Virus record (IMG/VR): IMGVR_UViG_3300036820_000550
Location: 1 to 49,322 of that record
Length of the DNA: 49,322 nucleotides
Source: a virus
Direction: 5' to 3' (one strand)
Position 1 is the first letter of the stretch; each line of letters starts with the position of its first letter. The position numbers and the translations under genes were made by a program. The notes below the pieces were generated by a model. The model did not search any database and had not been told where the DNA came from. It worked only from the letters and a program-made list of their open reading frames with translations. Below, piece by piece: positions 15,755 through 24,227 of the stretch.

Positions 15755-15902
15755 TTACTCTGAGAAACTCTTTCCCTCTGCTCTCAAGATGATCTTCATC
15801 TCCCTTTTGCAGGGAGAGTGTTTTCACTCGCTTATCTGTCCATCAGTCCATTGATGCTTAAATACCCTACCCTCACTTACTTTTTGTGCCAAAAACCTAC
15901 CC

Positions 15903-15949
15903 TACCAACTATCCATGAACTGTCCTTCTTCTGTCCAGAAGGATAGTTG
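15903..15949. repeat. 10-bp inverted repeat with TGTCC motifs in the loop
   Basis: CCAACTATCC and GGATAGTTGG form a perfect inverted repeat. The loop contains two CTGTCC copies. It is part of the 400-nt gene-free stretch upstream of the minus-strand gene at 15754. Confidence 0.65.
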
Positions 15950-15984
15950 GTTAGCTTTTAAAGCAATTAGAGAAGCAGGTGAAG

Positions 15985-15999
15985 TGTAAACAGTTTACA
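15985..15999. promoter_or_regulatory. Palindrome containing two opposed TTTACA boxes
   Basis: TGTAAACAGTTTACA has perfect 7-nt arms around a central A. Each arm contains the window's -35 hexamer, one per strand, but no convincing -10 lies 17 nt away in either direction. It may be an operator that the phage promoter -35 sequence resembles. Confidence 0.5.
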
Positions 16000-16060
16000 A
16001 TATCCTACCCCTGGACACTTCCGAATCCCGATTTCCCGGACACTTCAGCCCCATTTCATC

Positions 16061-16145
16061 CAGCAGATTTGTCCTAGATTGTCCGGTCAAAAAGCCTGGA
16101 CATGGGTCATCCCGATATCACAGCAGATTGTCCCAGATTGTCCGG
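16061..16145. repeat. Direct repeats (iteron-like) in gene-free region
   Basis: Two near-identical copies of CAGCAGATT(T)GTCC(T/C)AGATTGTCCGG lie at 16061-16086 and 16121-16145. More TGTCC/GGACA motifs are scattered across 15838-16110. They are next to the primase-helicase gene, so this is a candidate replication origin or regulator-binding region. Confidence 0.6.
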
Positions 16146-16166
16146 ATTTTAGAGCACTGGCAGAGA

Positions 16167-18689
16167 TCAGCTCGATATGACAAGACCCTGGAACCGGGAG
16201 CCGTTACTTCTCACGACCGGGAAAAGCCGTCCGACCCGCTGGCTGAACGTCTTCTTGCCGGCGACCCGGATACCCTCACTGGCACACCACAGGATATAGC
16301 TGCCGTAAACCTCTCCGGTACTAGCAAACTGGACCGCTGGCACACTGTCATCCTTGATGAGCAGTCCCTCTTCCAGCTTCTCACTCAGGTAACGAAGCAC
16401 ATCATCGACGTGGATGGCCATGGCTTCCCGGAGTACGACCATCGACTCCGGCATCTGGGCGCCGAATCCCATCACCGCACCATCGATCAGCCATCTCAGG
16501 ATGCCAGCCTGCTCGCTTCTGAGTTTGGCATCGAGATCCGGATCCACATCATGACGGTCGCTGAACGCGATCGGCATGATCCGGTTCAGCATGGCGGTGT
16601 CACTGGTCTCGAACCTCTGAGGCTGGTTCGACGCAACGATGATCAAGCAGCATGGCTTCCACTCCACGAACCGGCCGTACGGTTCTCGGGTCCGCTGACC
16701 ATCCCGGCCGGTTACCGCCTTGATGATTTCGGTATCCAGCCGCCGGTTAGCAGCTGGCTCGGCCGCGAACGCGAACCGGATGCCTCTCAGCTCATGGAGA
16801 CGGAACTCGGCACTGCCGGCTCCTTCCAGGAACGTCTCCACACTGACGCTTTTCGCGTAACTGCCCAGGACGTTCTGAAGCGCCCGCATCAGCGTACTCT
16901 TCCCGGAATTGGTCTTGCCGATGAGGTTGATGAACCCCTTGCCCGGGCGTCCCGCCAGAGCCATTCCCAGCTGAGACTGGAGATACCGGCGCATTTCCGG
17001 GTCGGGTACCGACGTCTCGATGAACTGGGTGAAGCTGGGTGCCATCGCCTGATCCTCCCAGCTCACCCCCCGGCTGAGCCGCTTGGTGATCAGCCGGTCC
17101 GGATCATGGGGAAGTAGCACCGCACCATGACCGGTCACCGATACGACTCCGTTCCCGGCCACGATGATGCTATCGGTGACGTCGAATTTCTCCTCGCTTA
17201 CCGACAGATGGCGTTCCAGCTGCTGGAGCATCCGAGTCTGACCCGGTGAGTTCCACAGCCCATCGCGGTACTGGCGGTGCTTCCGCCATATCGCCTCGTA
17301 CTGATCTCGAGCCTGAGCCTCGGTCAGCGGCTCATCTCCCAGCATGAGCTGCCCCACGGCTCGGGCCTGGATCAGCCGCAGTGCCTTCCGGTAAGCTCGA
17401 GCCACCTGCTGGACGATGTACTCTACGTTCCCGTCTTCGGCTTTGACATGGACCGTGCCATCCCACAGCCGCCACAGCCGGGAAGCCGTACTGAACGTGA
17501 AGATGCGAGGGTACTGGGAGATGATGAAATCGGCTACCGACATGTCGCTACGCGGGAGATACTCATGAGTATCTCCGAGCCGGATGGCCCCACCATCATC
17601 GCGGATCAGCAGCGCCTCGGTGAGCCGGTCCAGCTCACCGGCTCCGGCTGGCTGGATCTCTCCGGCTCCAGTTCCAGTTCCGTCTGCCATCTCGGCCGGT
17701 CGCTGCTGCAGCAAGACTACCGGAGTCACCGCTTCCGTCACCGCTCCCGCCAGGCGGCCCGCTGCCCAGGCCCGCTGCCCAGGCTGGATCGCGGTCGCAC
17801 CCAGCTTGCGTTTCGCGGGCCAGTAATGGCGGTAGAAATCTTCTCTCGTGAAGGGCTGATCCGGCCGCGTCTGCTGGGTGTTATTCACGATCTCGATCCA
17901 GATCCGAGCCGTCTCATCTTCGGTGGCGCCAAGGCGGATCAGATCGAACACTACCTGGGACAGCGTGACGTCCTGGTTCCGTCCCAGAGGGATGCCATCG
18001 CGACGGAGAATCCGGATATCTGGCCGCAGGTACGCTTCACTGACGGACCATGACGTGGAGTCGTTCTCATCCGTGCCGGTGGTGCCATGTCCCAGCATGG
18101 GCAGCCATGACTCGGGCAGCTCGGGAAGTTCGGCGGCGACCGGCACGCGGCCATCGGAGATGCGACCGTCCAGATCCACCCACCGGTACAGTGACCCACT
18201 GGGATGGCTCGACGGCCACACACGGGCGAACCGGTAGCCATGATGGATCACGTCCACATCGGGCCCGAGCTGGGCGGGCACGACCATCAGCCCGACCGGG
18301 ATCCGGTAGAACCGGATGCCGCTGAGTATGTCGTCACGGGCGGTGGATACCCATGTCACCGGTGGCTCACCGAACTGGTGGCACAGCGTCATCCAGGTCG
18401 CTCCGCCGTGCTTGTGGTCGTAAGCATCAACGTCGATGCCGACGGTATTCACTGGCTCGTCCGGCAGCCTCAGCCCGATGGCGCGACCGGCTTCGGTTTC
18501 GGTCCAGCTCGCCACGTCCGCGGCGGTGGCCATCTTCCCGTCTCTACCGGTGAACCCCCGTGGAGGGATGCCTTTAGCCTGACCCGTACCCGGGAACAAA
18601 GGCAGTGGGCTCCATCCGGCCGCGAGATAGAGCTCAGCTGCGTGGCGGTAAGGAAGAGTATGACCGAATTCGATTTCTCTTCCTGGCAC
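16167..18689 (-). CDS. Prim-pol / SF3 (D5-like) primase-helicase
   Basis: 840 residues, GTG start. The N-terminal 250 residues are an archaeo-eukaryotic-type prim-pol domain: LYLAAGWSPLPLFPG, then the catalytic GIDVDAYDHK (DxD). The C-terminal 350 residues are a D5/SF3 helicase: Walker A GKTNSGKST, then FAFAAEPA, and IIVASNQPQRFETSD as the sensor/motif C strand. The enzyme should make primers and unwind DNA at the fork, working with polA. It is transcribed away from polA, in the minus-strand block, with an iteron-like region at its 3' side. Confidence 0.93.
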   Translation of the reverse strand: MPGREIEFGHTLPYRHAAELYLAAGWSPLPLFPGTGQAKGIPPRGFTGRDGKMATAADVASWTETEAGRAIGLRLPDEPVNTVGIDVDAYDHKHGGATWMTLCHQFGEPPVTWVSTARDDILSGIRFYRIPVGLMVVPAQLGPDVDVIHHGYRFARVWPSSHPSGSLYRWVDLDGRISDGRVPVAAELPELPESWLPMLGHGTTGTDENDSTSWSVSEAYLRPDIRILRRDGIPLGRNQDVTLSQVVFDLIRLGATEDETARIWIEIVNNTQQTRPDQPFTREDFYRHYWPAKRKLGATAIQPGQRAWAAGRLAGAVTEAVTPVVLLQQRPAEMADGTGTGAGEIQPAGAGELDRLTEALLIRDDGGAIRLGDTHEYLPRSDMSVADFIISQYPRIFTFSTASRLWRLWDGTVHVKAEDGNVEYIVQQVARAYRKALRLIQARAVGQLMLGDEPLTEAQARDQYEAIWRKHRQYRDGLWNSPGQTRMLQQLERHLSVSEEKFDVTDSIIVAGNGVVSVTGHGAVLLPHDPDRLITKRLSRGVSWEDQAMAPSFTQFIETSVPDPEMRRYLQSQLGMALAGRPGKGFINLIGKTNSGKSTLMRALQNVLGSYAKSVSVETFLEGAGSAEFRLHELRGIRFAFAAEPAANRRLDTEIIKAVTGRDGQRTREPYGRFVEWKPCCLIIVASNQPQRFETSDTAMLNRIMPIAFSDRHDVDPDLDAKLRSEQAGILRWLIDGAVMGFGAQMPESMVVLREAMAIHVDDVLRYLSEKLEEGLLIKDDSVPAVQFASTGEVYGSYILWCASEGIRVAGKKTFSQRVGRLFPVVRSNGSRFQGLVISS

Positions 18690-18853
18690 CTGCTCACGCC
18701 CTTCTCAGTTTTTCCGCAGGACACCCAAGATCAGCTCAGAGCTTCCGGGAGCGCTTCGCATTTCTCACCCAGGAAAAAAGAGAGCAGGCAGAGGCTAGGA
18801 ACATCGTACACCAGCTCGGATAAGCTTGGCCATACCTCTATCTGGCCCCGGTA

Positions 18854-19741
18854 CTATACCCCGGCTCGTCTTCTCAGGTCCATGATCTCACCCCAGGCCG
18901 CACCCGGGTCCATCAGCAACCGCACCAGCTTCTCCAGTACCTCTTCTCGGCTCTCTCCCCGGCTCTCGGCTACTACTTCCTTACTCACTGGTTCAGCCAT
19001 CACCTTTATCTCCTCTCGCTCTTCCGGCTCCTCTCGCTCTTCCGGCTCCTCTCGCTCCCCCTCTTTCACTCTCGCTCCTTTTCTCTCCGGATCCGCGATC
19101 AGCCTGACGACTTCGCGGCAGAATGAAGTCACGTTCATGCCACCATCATCGCGAAGCGAATCCACGATGATTTTCTCTACCGCGCTTGGCCCGATCGCTC
19201 CCTCCCTCTCCAGCTTGGAGAGCTTCCGGTATGACACCCAGAACGTCTCGAACGTCCCTTTCGACGCCGTGGACAGGAATTCCCGCCATGCTTCACGGTC
19301 CAGTCCCGGGAACCGCTCCGGCTCTCTCACCTCACCGCTTTTTCCCTCGTTCTTTCCCCCGCTCTCGCTCACGCTCTCGCTCTCACCATCATCCACCACT
19401 TTCACGTATACTCCATCTCGGAATTCCCTCACCACATGAGGCCTCCCTTCCTCGCGGAACAGCTCCGGGTGCTCTTCGCGAGCTTTCATGAGCAGCGCGA
19501 TGCCTGATTTCTCGAACTCAGCGACGTTGATGCGGCCATCGCGCCACCGCGATTTCTCTATGCAGGCATGTACTTCCGCGGCGGTCAGCCCGTTCTGCTT
19601 CTGGGTGGCCACCAGCCGCCGGTATGTGACCCAGAGCGTGGTGAAATTGCGGTCCGACAGGTATGACAGCCGTGTCCGCATCTCCTGGCGGACCGGGTCG
19701 GGTTTGACAGCCAATGGAGCTGCTCTCCTCTCTTTGCTCAC
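18854..19741 (-). CDS. Hypothetical protein with internal duplication
   Basis: 295 residues. Two copies of a roughly 50-residue unit are visible: FTTLWVTYRRL...SRWRDGRINVAEFEKS near residues 33-80, and FETFWVSYRKL...SLRDDGGMNVTSFCRE near 164-210. They are separated by an acidic Ser/Glu-rich linker, and a second charged linker repeats REEPEE. The last 45 residues form a helix. It looks like an adapter or DNA-associated helical protein. No family recognised. It lies upstream of the primase gene and is probably co-transcribed. Confidence 0.65.
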   Translation of the reverse strand: MSKERRAAPLAVKPDPVRQEMRTRLSYLSDRNFTTLWVTYRRLVATQKQNGLTAAEVHACIEKSRWRDGRINVAEFEKSGIALLMKAREEHPELFREEGRPHVVREFRDGVYVKVVDDGESESVSESGGKNEGKSGEVREPERFPGLDREAWREFLSTASKGTFETFWVSYRKLSKLEREGAIGPSAVEKIIVDSLRDDGGMNVTSFCREVVRLIADPERKGARVKEGEREEPEEREEPEEREEIKVMAEPVSKEVVAESRGESREEVLEKLVRLLMDPGAAWGEIMDLRRRAGV

Positions 19742-19907
19742 CGGCTTTAACCATAACAGGGAGCACCGCCCCGGGAAAGAATCTGCTTCACCTCAATCAG
19801 CCTCTCCCCGTCGGTATGCAGATAACTGCCCGGTCATGCTCCACCGGCTCAAGAGACCATTCAGACCGGTCTCCACCTTTCCTGCCTAATTTTCCACCAC
19901 GAAACCC

Positions 19908-19936
19908 TGCCACACCATCACGGTGCTGGCTATAAT
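19908..19936 (+). promoter_or_regulatory. Probable promoter, TATAAT at 19931
   Basis: Consensus TATAAT (19931-19936) with TGGC just before it. The -35 position 17 nt upstream is only GCCACA. It lies in the divergent gap between 19741 (-) and 20013 (+) and would start the Sak4-like operon. Confidence 0.5.
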
Positions 19937-20012
19937 AGAGCTTCTAGACCCAACTCGGCCATCCGGCCAGCTATCCATTTCCCGAATCTCCCCTGGCGTG
20001 AGGACATCAAGC

Positions 20013-20795
20013 ATGAGTGAGCCCAGCTATGGCATCACCTTTCTCGTCCACGGCGCGAGTAAGGCAGGGAAATCATGGCTGGGAGATACCGCTCCCGGCC
20101 CCCGGCTGGTTATCGACGCCGAATCCGGCAGCCGTTTCACCCCGTCCCGGAAGATCATGTGGGACCCGGTGGCTGGCCCGCCTCCGGCCGCCGATGGGAC
20201 CTGGGACACCGCCATCGTACCGGCCATCCAGTACCGTACCGTGAATAAAGCCTGGGAATGGGTCAACAGCTCGGCACACCCATTCCGGTCCGTCATCATC
20301 GACTCATACTCCGAGGTCCACCAGAGAATTATGGATGACCTGGTCGGGGTCAACCCGCTCAAGCCTCAGGATTACGGCCAGCTGCTGAGGATCGGCTCGG
20401 ACTGCATCCGGCGGTTCCGTGACTTGATCACCCATCCTACCCGCCCCCTTGACGCGGTCGTGCTCATCGCCATGACCAAGCTGGGGCCTGATAACGTATG
20501 GCGTCCCCACATCTCCGGTCAGCTCGCCACCACGGCGCCATATCTGGTCGATGTGGAAGCATATATGGCCAAGGTGCCGAATGAGGATGGCACCGTCACG
20601 TACCGCCTGTTCACCGGTACCATCGCGGGTTTTGAGACCGGCGAGCGCGTCGGTGGCCGCCTTGGCTCCTACACCGACGACCCGAACATCTCCAAGCTGG
20701 TGGAAAAGGTCCGTGGCGGCAATCTCGCGGCTTCCGGCGAGGGCGGCCAGGATTCGCTTTTTACCAGCAGCAGACTCCAAGGAGCAGATGAATGA
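20013..20795 (+). CDS. Sak4-like RecA-fold ATPase
   Basis: 260 residues from ATG 20013, with GTGAGGAC upstream; the longer frame has no site. Walker A is GASKAGKS (about residues 12-19), followed by LVIDAESGSR and a Walker-B-like strand VIIDSYSE. This is the AAA_24/Sak4 architecture of single-domain RecA-like ATPases that help single-strand annealing recombination in phages. The next gene encodes a DUF669 single-strand-binding-like protein, the usual partner. The two overlap by 4 nt. Confidence 0.85.
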   Translation: MSEPSYGITFLVHGASKAGKSWLGDTAPGPRLVIDAESGSRFTPSRKIMWDPVAGPPPAADGTWDTAIVPAIQYRTVNKAWEWVNSSAHPFRSVIIDSYSEVHQRIMDDLVGVNPLKPQDYGQLLRIGSDCIRRFRDLITHPTRPLDAVVLIAMTKLGPDNVWRPHISGQLATTAPYLVDVEAYMAKVPNEDGTVTYRLFTGTIAGFETGERVGGRLGSYTDDPNISKLVEKVRGGNLAASGEGGQDSLFTSSRLQGADE

Positions 20796-21361
20796 TCCTG
20801 AACTGGACTGACTTGCGTAAGACATCCGGCGATGGCGGTTTCACCGTCCTCTCTCCCGGCGAGTACGACGTTTACGTCCATTCCGCCTCGGGTGGTACCA
20901 CCAGCACCGGCAAGGACCGCATCCGCGTTACGTTCAAAGTAGAGGATGGACCGCAGGCCGGTCAGGTAGTGGTGAACGATTTCGTCATCACTCCGGACAG
21001 CACCACGGCCATGGGGATCTTCTTCCGTCACATGACCGTGCTTGGCGCCGGTGACGCGTATTTCACGGCCAATCCGACCGCATCCGTGGAGACCATCGCG
21101 GCGCATCTCCAGGCCCACCGCGCCCGCTGCCGGCTGCGGACTTCCACCCGGGAGTGGCAAGGCCAGACCCGGACCAACGTCGATGCCATCCTGCCTCCCC
21201 ACGCCGGCACCGCTACCCAGGCTCCACCATCGCCATCATCCTCCACCCCGCCATCTCACACCCCGCCATCCCACCCATCTCCATCCCACAACCAGCCCCA
21301 CAACCCGCCGGTTCCTCAGGTGCCATCCATGCCCGAACTCCCCGATGACTTGCCGTTCTGA
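20792..21361 (+). CDS. DUF669-like single-strand-binding protein
   Basis: 189 residues, ATGA overlap with the Sak4-like gene. The first 125 residues match the DUF669 pattern: LSPGEYDVYVHSA, RIRVTFKVEDGPQAGQVVVNDF and a second OB-like half. The remaining 60 residues are a Pro/Ser/His-rich disordered tail ending in the acidic LPDDLPF, which resembles the acidic tip of SSB proteins used to recruit partners. The likely role is to coat single-stranded DNA for Sak4-dependent recombination. Confidence 0.75.
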   Translation: MILNWTDLRKTSGDGGFTVLSPGEYDVYVHSASGGTTSTGKDRIRVTFKVEDGPQAGQVVVNDFVITPDSTTAMGIFFRHMTVLGAGDAYFTANPTASVETIAAHLQAHRARCRLRTSTREWQGQTRTNVDAILPPHAGTATQAPPSPSSSTPPSHTPPSHPSPSHNQPHNPPVPQVPSMPELPDDLPF

Positions 21362-21861
21362 TGGCTGCTACCGACGAGGTCGGAACCGGAGCCGGAGACC
21401 AGCAGCAGCCAGCTGGAATCATCCCCCACGACATAGCGGGCCGGTACCACTGCCAGGAGTGCGGCCAGCCGCTGATGAACCGGCTGCTATTCGATACCCT
21501 CGGCGCCTGCGAAGCTTGCAATGCGGCCATTACCCGTCATCGCTGCACCGAGATCCCTCCCCGCGATTCTCTCCTGGTCGGAGAGGGCTGGGAGTGCCCG
21601 GACTGCGGCAGCACCTGGATAGCCATCGAGGAAGACGACACCTGCAACGAATGCGGCCGCGACGGCCTGACCCGCGAGACCTGGAAGTACCAGCCTGGAG
21701 ATCGCCTCGATGAAGCGCCCAAGCGCGAGCCTCAAGGCCACTATGCCCCATTCCGTGACGTGCTCAAGCATGCCGGGAGCAAGTGCCATGCCACCGCGAG
21801 CGGCATGATGGTCCATATCAAGCCGGGCTGCCAGTGCCGGACGATCCGGCCAATCCGGTGA
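21361..21861 (+). CDS. Zinc-ribbon protein
   Basis: 166 residues, start overlapping the preceding stop. Three Cys pairs form ribbons: CQECGQ, CEACNA, then CPDCGS paired with CNECGR (about residues 79-100). CQCR near the end may complete another site. Such proteins bind nucleic acids or other proteins; the role here is unknown. Its final GTGA overlaps the UDP-galactopyranose mutase start. Confidence 0.75.
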   Translation: MAATDEVGTGAGDQQQPAGIIPHDIAGRYHCQECGQPLMNRLLFDTLGACEACNAAITRHRCTEIPPRDSLLVGEGWECPDCGSTWIAIEEDDTCNECGRDGLTRETWKYQPGDRLDEAPKREPQGHYAPFRDVLKHAGSKCHATASGMMVHIKPGCQCRTIRPIR

Positions 21862-22964
21862 GAAGACGCACCTGCGTCGTGGTTGGAGCCGGGCTCACCG
21901 GCGCCACCGCGGCCTGGAGCCTGGCCACCCAGCACCAGGGCTGGGACGTCACCATCTGTGAAGCTCAGTCCCACGTCGGCGGGCAGCTCCACGCCGAGTT
22001 CGTGGGCAGCATTCCCTATGAACCTCATGGCCCTCATATTTTCCATACCGATAGCGAAGAAGCCTACGCCCTGGTTCGCGATCACTGCGAACTTAATGGT
22101 TACCGGCATCGAGTCGTGACCGCGGCGCGGCCAGGGCAAAAGCTTCTCACCTGGCCACTCCAGCTCTCCGAGCTGGAGCAGCTGGAAGAATGGCCCACCA
22201 TCAGGGACGAGCTTGACTCCCGCCCCTCGCGGCCGAGCCGAGTCAGCTTCGAAGCCTATGCCACGGATCTGATGGGGAAAACCCTCTACGAGTGGTGCGT
22301 CTACGGCTACACGGTCAAGCAGTGGGGGATGGAACCCTCTCTGCTTAGCTCCAGCTTCGCCCCCCGGCGGCTGGACCTGCGGACCGACGGCTGCCAGCTC
22401 ATGTTCCGCGATCCGTACCAGGGCTGGTGCGAAGGCGGCTGGCACACCCTCGTGGAGAACCTGATCTGGGAACCGCGTCTTTCCTTCCAGCTCGGCCTCC
22501 GGCTCACACTGGATTCGCTGCCACCGGCCGACGCATACGTGATCACCGCGCCGCTGGACGAATTCCTGGATGCCTCCGAGCCTCTGCCATGGCGGGGAGT
22601 AACGACCGTCTTCGCCGGCCACGATTCTTCCGGTCCGGTCCTCCCGGTCGCCGTAGTGAATTATCCCGGGCTGGATGTGCCGTACACACGGCGGGTGGAG
22701 ACCCGTCAGATGAGCGGCATCGACTGCGGCCCCGGCACCATCACCGGCTACGAATACCCCGGTGCGCCGGTTAAGCACTACCCGGTAGATGACGCTGCTG
22801 GCGAGAACCGGATTCGGCATCGTGAGCTGGCTCAGCAACTTCACCGTGACGTTCCTTCAGCCGTCCTCGCCGGCCGGCTCGCCACCTATTCCTACATCGA
22901 CATGGACCAGGCCATCCTCCAGGGACTCAACGCGGCCCGGAAGATAGCAAGGCGAGACGGGTAG
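21858..22964 (+). CDS. glf: UDP-galactopyranose mutase
   Basis: 368 residues from GTG 21858, overlapping the previous stop. The FAD-binding CVVVGAGLTGATAAWSLA (residues 6-23), HVGGQLH, the active-site PHGPHIFHT, YTVKQWG and the C-terminal ATYSYIDMDQAI all match Glf. The enzyme interconverts UDP-galactopyranose and UDP-galactofuranose using reduced FAD. A phage copy would feed a galactofuranosyl transferase. The window has two glycosyltransferase candidates (11252 and 41093). Galactofuranose is common in actinobacterial cell walls, so the product could alter host wall or decorate phage DNA or virions. Confidence 0.93.
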   Translation: MRRRTCVVVGAGLTGATAAWSLATQHQGWDVTICEAQSHVGGQLHAEFVGSIPYEPHGPHIFHTDSEEAYALVRDHCELNGYRHRVVTAARPGQKLLTWPLQLSELEQLEEWPTIRDELDSRPSRPSRVSFEAYATDLMGKTLYEWCVYGYTVKQWGMEPSLLSSSFAPRRLDLRTDGCQLMFRDPYQGWCEGGWHTLVENLIWEPRLSFQLGLRLTLDSLPPADAYVITAPLDEFLDASEPLPWRGVTTVFAGHDSSGPVLPVAVVNYPGLDVPYTRRVETRQMSGIDCGPGTITGYEYPGAPVKHYPVDDAAGENRIRHRELAQQLHRDVPSAVLAGRLATYSYIDMDQAILQGLNAARKIARRDG

Positions 22965-23068
22965 CCCCCAGACTCACCTGTAAAAAATCCTCATACCGTA
23001 TCGCCTGGCAGGACGTTGTTTTCCGGCTGCTTGATGATCACGGCCGCGAAGGATTCCGGAAAACCCTG

Positions 23069-23097
23069 TTTACACCATGCCGCCTCGGTGATATAGT
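23069..23097 (+). promoter_or_regulatory. Promoter TTTACA-N17-TATAGT
   Basis: The -35 (23069-23074) and -10 (23092-23097) are 17 nt apart with TGA before the -10. No protein gene follows for about 500 nt, so it must drive RNA genes. Confidence 0.85.
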
Positions 23098-23150
23098 TCT
23101 ATCATCGGCCAGCACGGAAAACCGGGATAGAAAATATTCCGGAAATCGGC

Positions 23151-23179
23151 TGGACAGTCACCGGGAACGGTGATAAGGT
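23151..23179 (+). promoter_or_regulatory. Promoter TGGACA-N17-TAAGGT
   Basis: A second promoter 80 nt downstream of the first, -35 at 23151-23156 and -10 at 23174-23179, again with TGA before the -10. The expected start is near 23186, at the head of the folded non-coding RNA. Confidence 0.6.
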
Positions 23180-23185
23180 GTAAAC

Positions 23186-23577
23186 AGATTCACCCGGAGC
23201 CTAGCTCCCTCCGCCCGCACGTGGTGGCAGTAGCTGATTGATAACTACATCCCCGAGGCGCCATCCTCGGGGTAGATGCTGATCATGCGGGCGGCGGTGC
23301 CGTCAGCGCCTATGACTCCAGCTAGACGAGCCGGGCGGGATAAGTCCCGTCGTCACCTGCCCCTAAGAAGGGTAAAGGTCTCGTGAGATAAGGTTCCTGT
23401 TGTCATTTAGGTCAGAGGGAGCACCGCCGTCCGAGTAAGACGGTCCAGCTAGCAGGACCCATGTTGCTAGCGAAGAAAATGCGGTTAGACTCCGTGGCTT
23501 GGCACGCTTGCTCGCCCTCTTACGAGGCATCGAGTGAGCAACCTGAAAAGCCTCGGAGTCATACTCCGAGGCTTTTC
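23186..23577 (+). ncRNA. Folded non-coding RNA, about 390 nt, unknown class
   Basis: No credible ORF, yet the stretch is bounded by a promoter and a perfect terminator and is dense in stems. There is a 9-bp perfect helix (23211-23219 with 23286-23294) enclosing an 8-bp hairpin (23251-23258 with 23265-23272), then GACG/CGTC, CCGTC/GACGG, GGTCC/GGACC and TTGCTC/GAGCAA pairs. It has no T-arm or tag ORF (against tmRNA) and lacks the conserved P4 core of RNase P RNA. Large ornate RNAs such as GOLLD and ROOL also occur beside phage tRNA arrays, but I see no specific match. Confidence 0.65.
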
Positions 23578-23585
23578 TTATTTTT
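23545..23585 (+). terminator. Intrinsic terminator of the non-coding RNA
   Basis: A perfect 15-bp stem (23545-23559 with 23563-23577), 3-nt loop, then TTATTTTT. The first tRNA begins 2 nt later at 23587, so the array needs read-through or another start. Confidence 0.95.
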
Positions 23586-23586
23586 C

Positions 23587-23660
23587 GGGCGGCTAGCTCA
23601 GCCTGGTAGAGCACTACGTTCGCAACGTAGGGGTCAGCGGTTCAAATCCGCTGCTGTCCA
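23587..23660 (+). tRNA. tRNA-Ala(CGC)
   Basis: Acceptor GGGCGGC/GCTGTCC (G-T pairs), anticodon loop TTCGCAA, T-arm TTCAAAT. Starts 2 nt after the terminator T run. Confidence 0.95.
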
Positions 23661-23776
23661 CGGAGCAATCGGTTTACACCGGATAACTCTGACGTATGGG
23701 TGCTAGTTTTCCGCGGCAAGATTAGCGTACCGCAACGGAGGAAAACCCCGTAAGGGGGCTGCTCACCAGTGAAGTG

Positions 23777-23856
23777 TGAAAGTTAGTGAATCTGGTAGGG
23801 TAACGGAAACAGCCGCCACCATGCGGACGAGGCCGGTTCGATTCCGGCATTTTCAT
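23777..23856 (+). tRNA. Non-canonical tRNA-like element, anticodon unreadable
   Basis: Acceptor TGAAAGT/ATTTTCA, a D-arm-like GTGA...TAAC and a perfect T-arm (GCCGG TTCGATT CCGGC) are present. The central part is about 6 nt too long, with CCGC/GCGG closing a 6-nt loop lacking U33. The ends extend into a pairing of 11 bp (23771-23781 with 23852-23862). The base after the discriminator is A, unlike all canonical tRNAs here. Either a decayed tRNA or a tRNA mimic. Confidence 0.35.
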
Positions 23857-23867
23857 ACTTCTTTTCT

Positions 23868-23940
23868 GGGGTTATAGCTCAGCTGGCAGAGCGCCTGCTT
23901 TGCAAGCAGGTGGTCCGGGGTTCGAATCCCCGTAACTCCA
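23868..23940 (+). tRNA. tRNA-Ala(TGC)
   Basis: Acceptor GGGGTTA/TAACTCC, loop TTTGCAA, T-loop TTCGAAT. All four arms pair normally. Confidence 0.97.
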
Positions 23941-24071
23941 CAGGTACCGCGTCCCGTGTAAAGCGGTAGCTACGGGTGCCGGGCAGTGGCTGTGCGGTTA
24001 ACCACCGCGCGGAGGTCGCCTGGCTTAGCCACGAGATCCCGGCTGGTTACCGGGTCTCGTGGTGAAATCAA

Positions 24072-24144
24072 GGCCCTGTCGTCTAGTCAGGCAGGATACC
24101 GCCCTCTCAAGGCGGCGACGCCGGTTCAAATCCGGTCGGGGCTA
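24072..24144 (+). tRNA. tRNA-Glu(CTC)
   Basis: Acceptor GGCCCTG/CGGGGCT (first pair G-T), D-stem GTCT/GGAT, loop CTCTCAA, T-loop TTCAAAT. Confidence 0.95.
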
Positions 24145-24154
24145 CTCCGCACAC

Positions 24155-24227
24155 CGGAACGTAGCGCAGTAGGCCGCGCGCCTGGTTTGGGACCAGGAGG
24201 ACGCCAGTTCGAGCCTGGCCGTTCCGA
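24155..24227 (+). tRNA. tRNA-Pro(TGG)
   Basis: Acceptor CGGAACG/CGTTCCG, loop TTTGGGA, T-loop TTCGAGC. One of three tRNA-Pro genes close together. Confidence 0.96.

Noticed and set aside
16128-17117. Long ORF (329 aa) on the plus strand opposite the primase-helicase
   Set aside because: It is antisense to a gene with clear prim-pol and SF3 motifs and has no domain of its own; a codon-position shadow.
21741-22844. 367-aa minus-strand ORF opposite glf
   Set aside because: Shadow of UDP-galactopyranose mutase; the plus-strand motifs are unambiguous.
23186-23577. Folded RNA considered as tmRNA or RNase P RNA
   Set aside because: No TTCRA T-arm, no tag reading frame ending in ALAA-type codons, and no conserved P4/CR-I core sequence were found.
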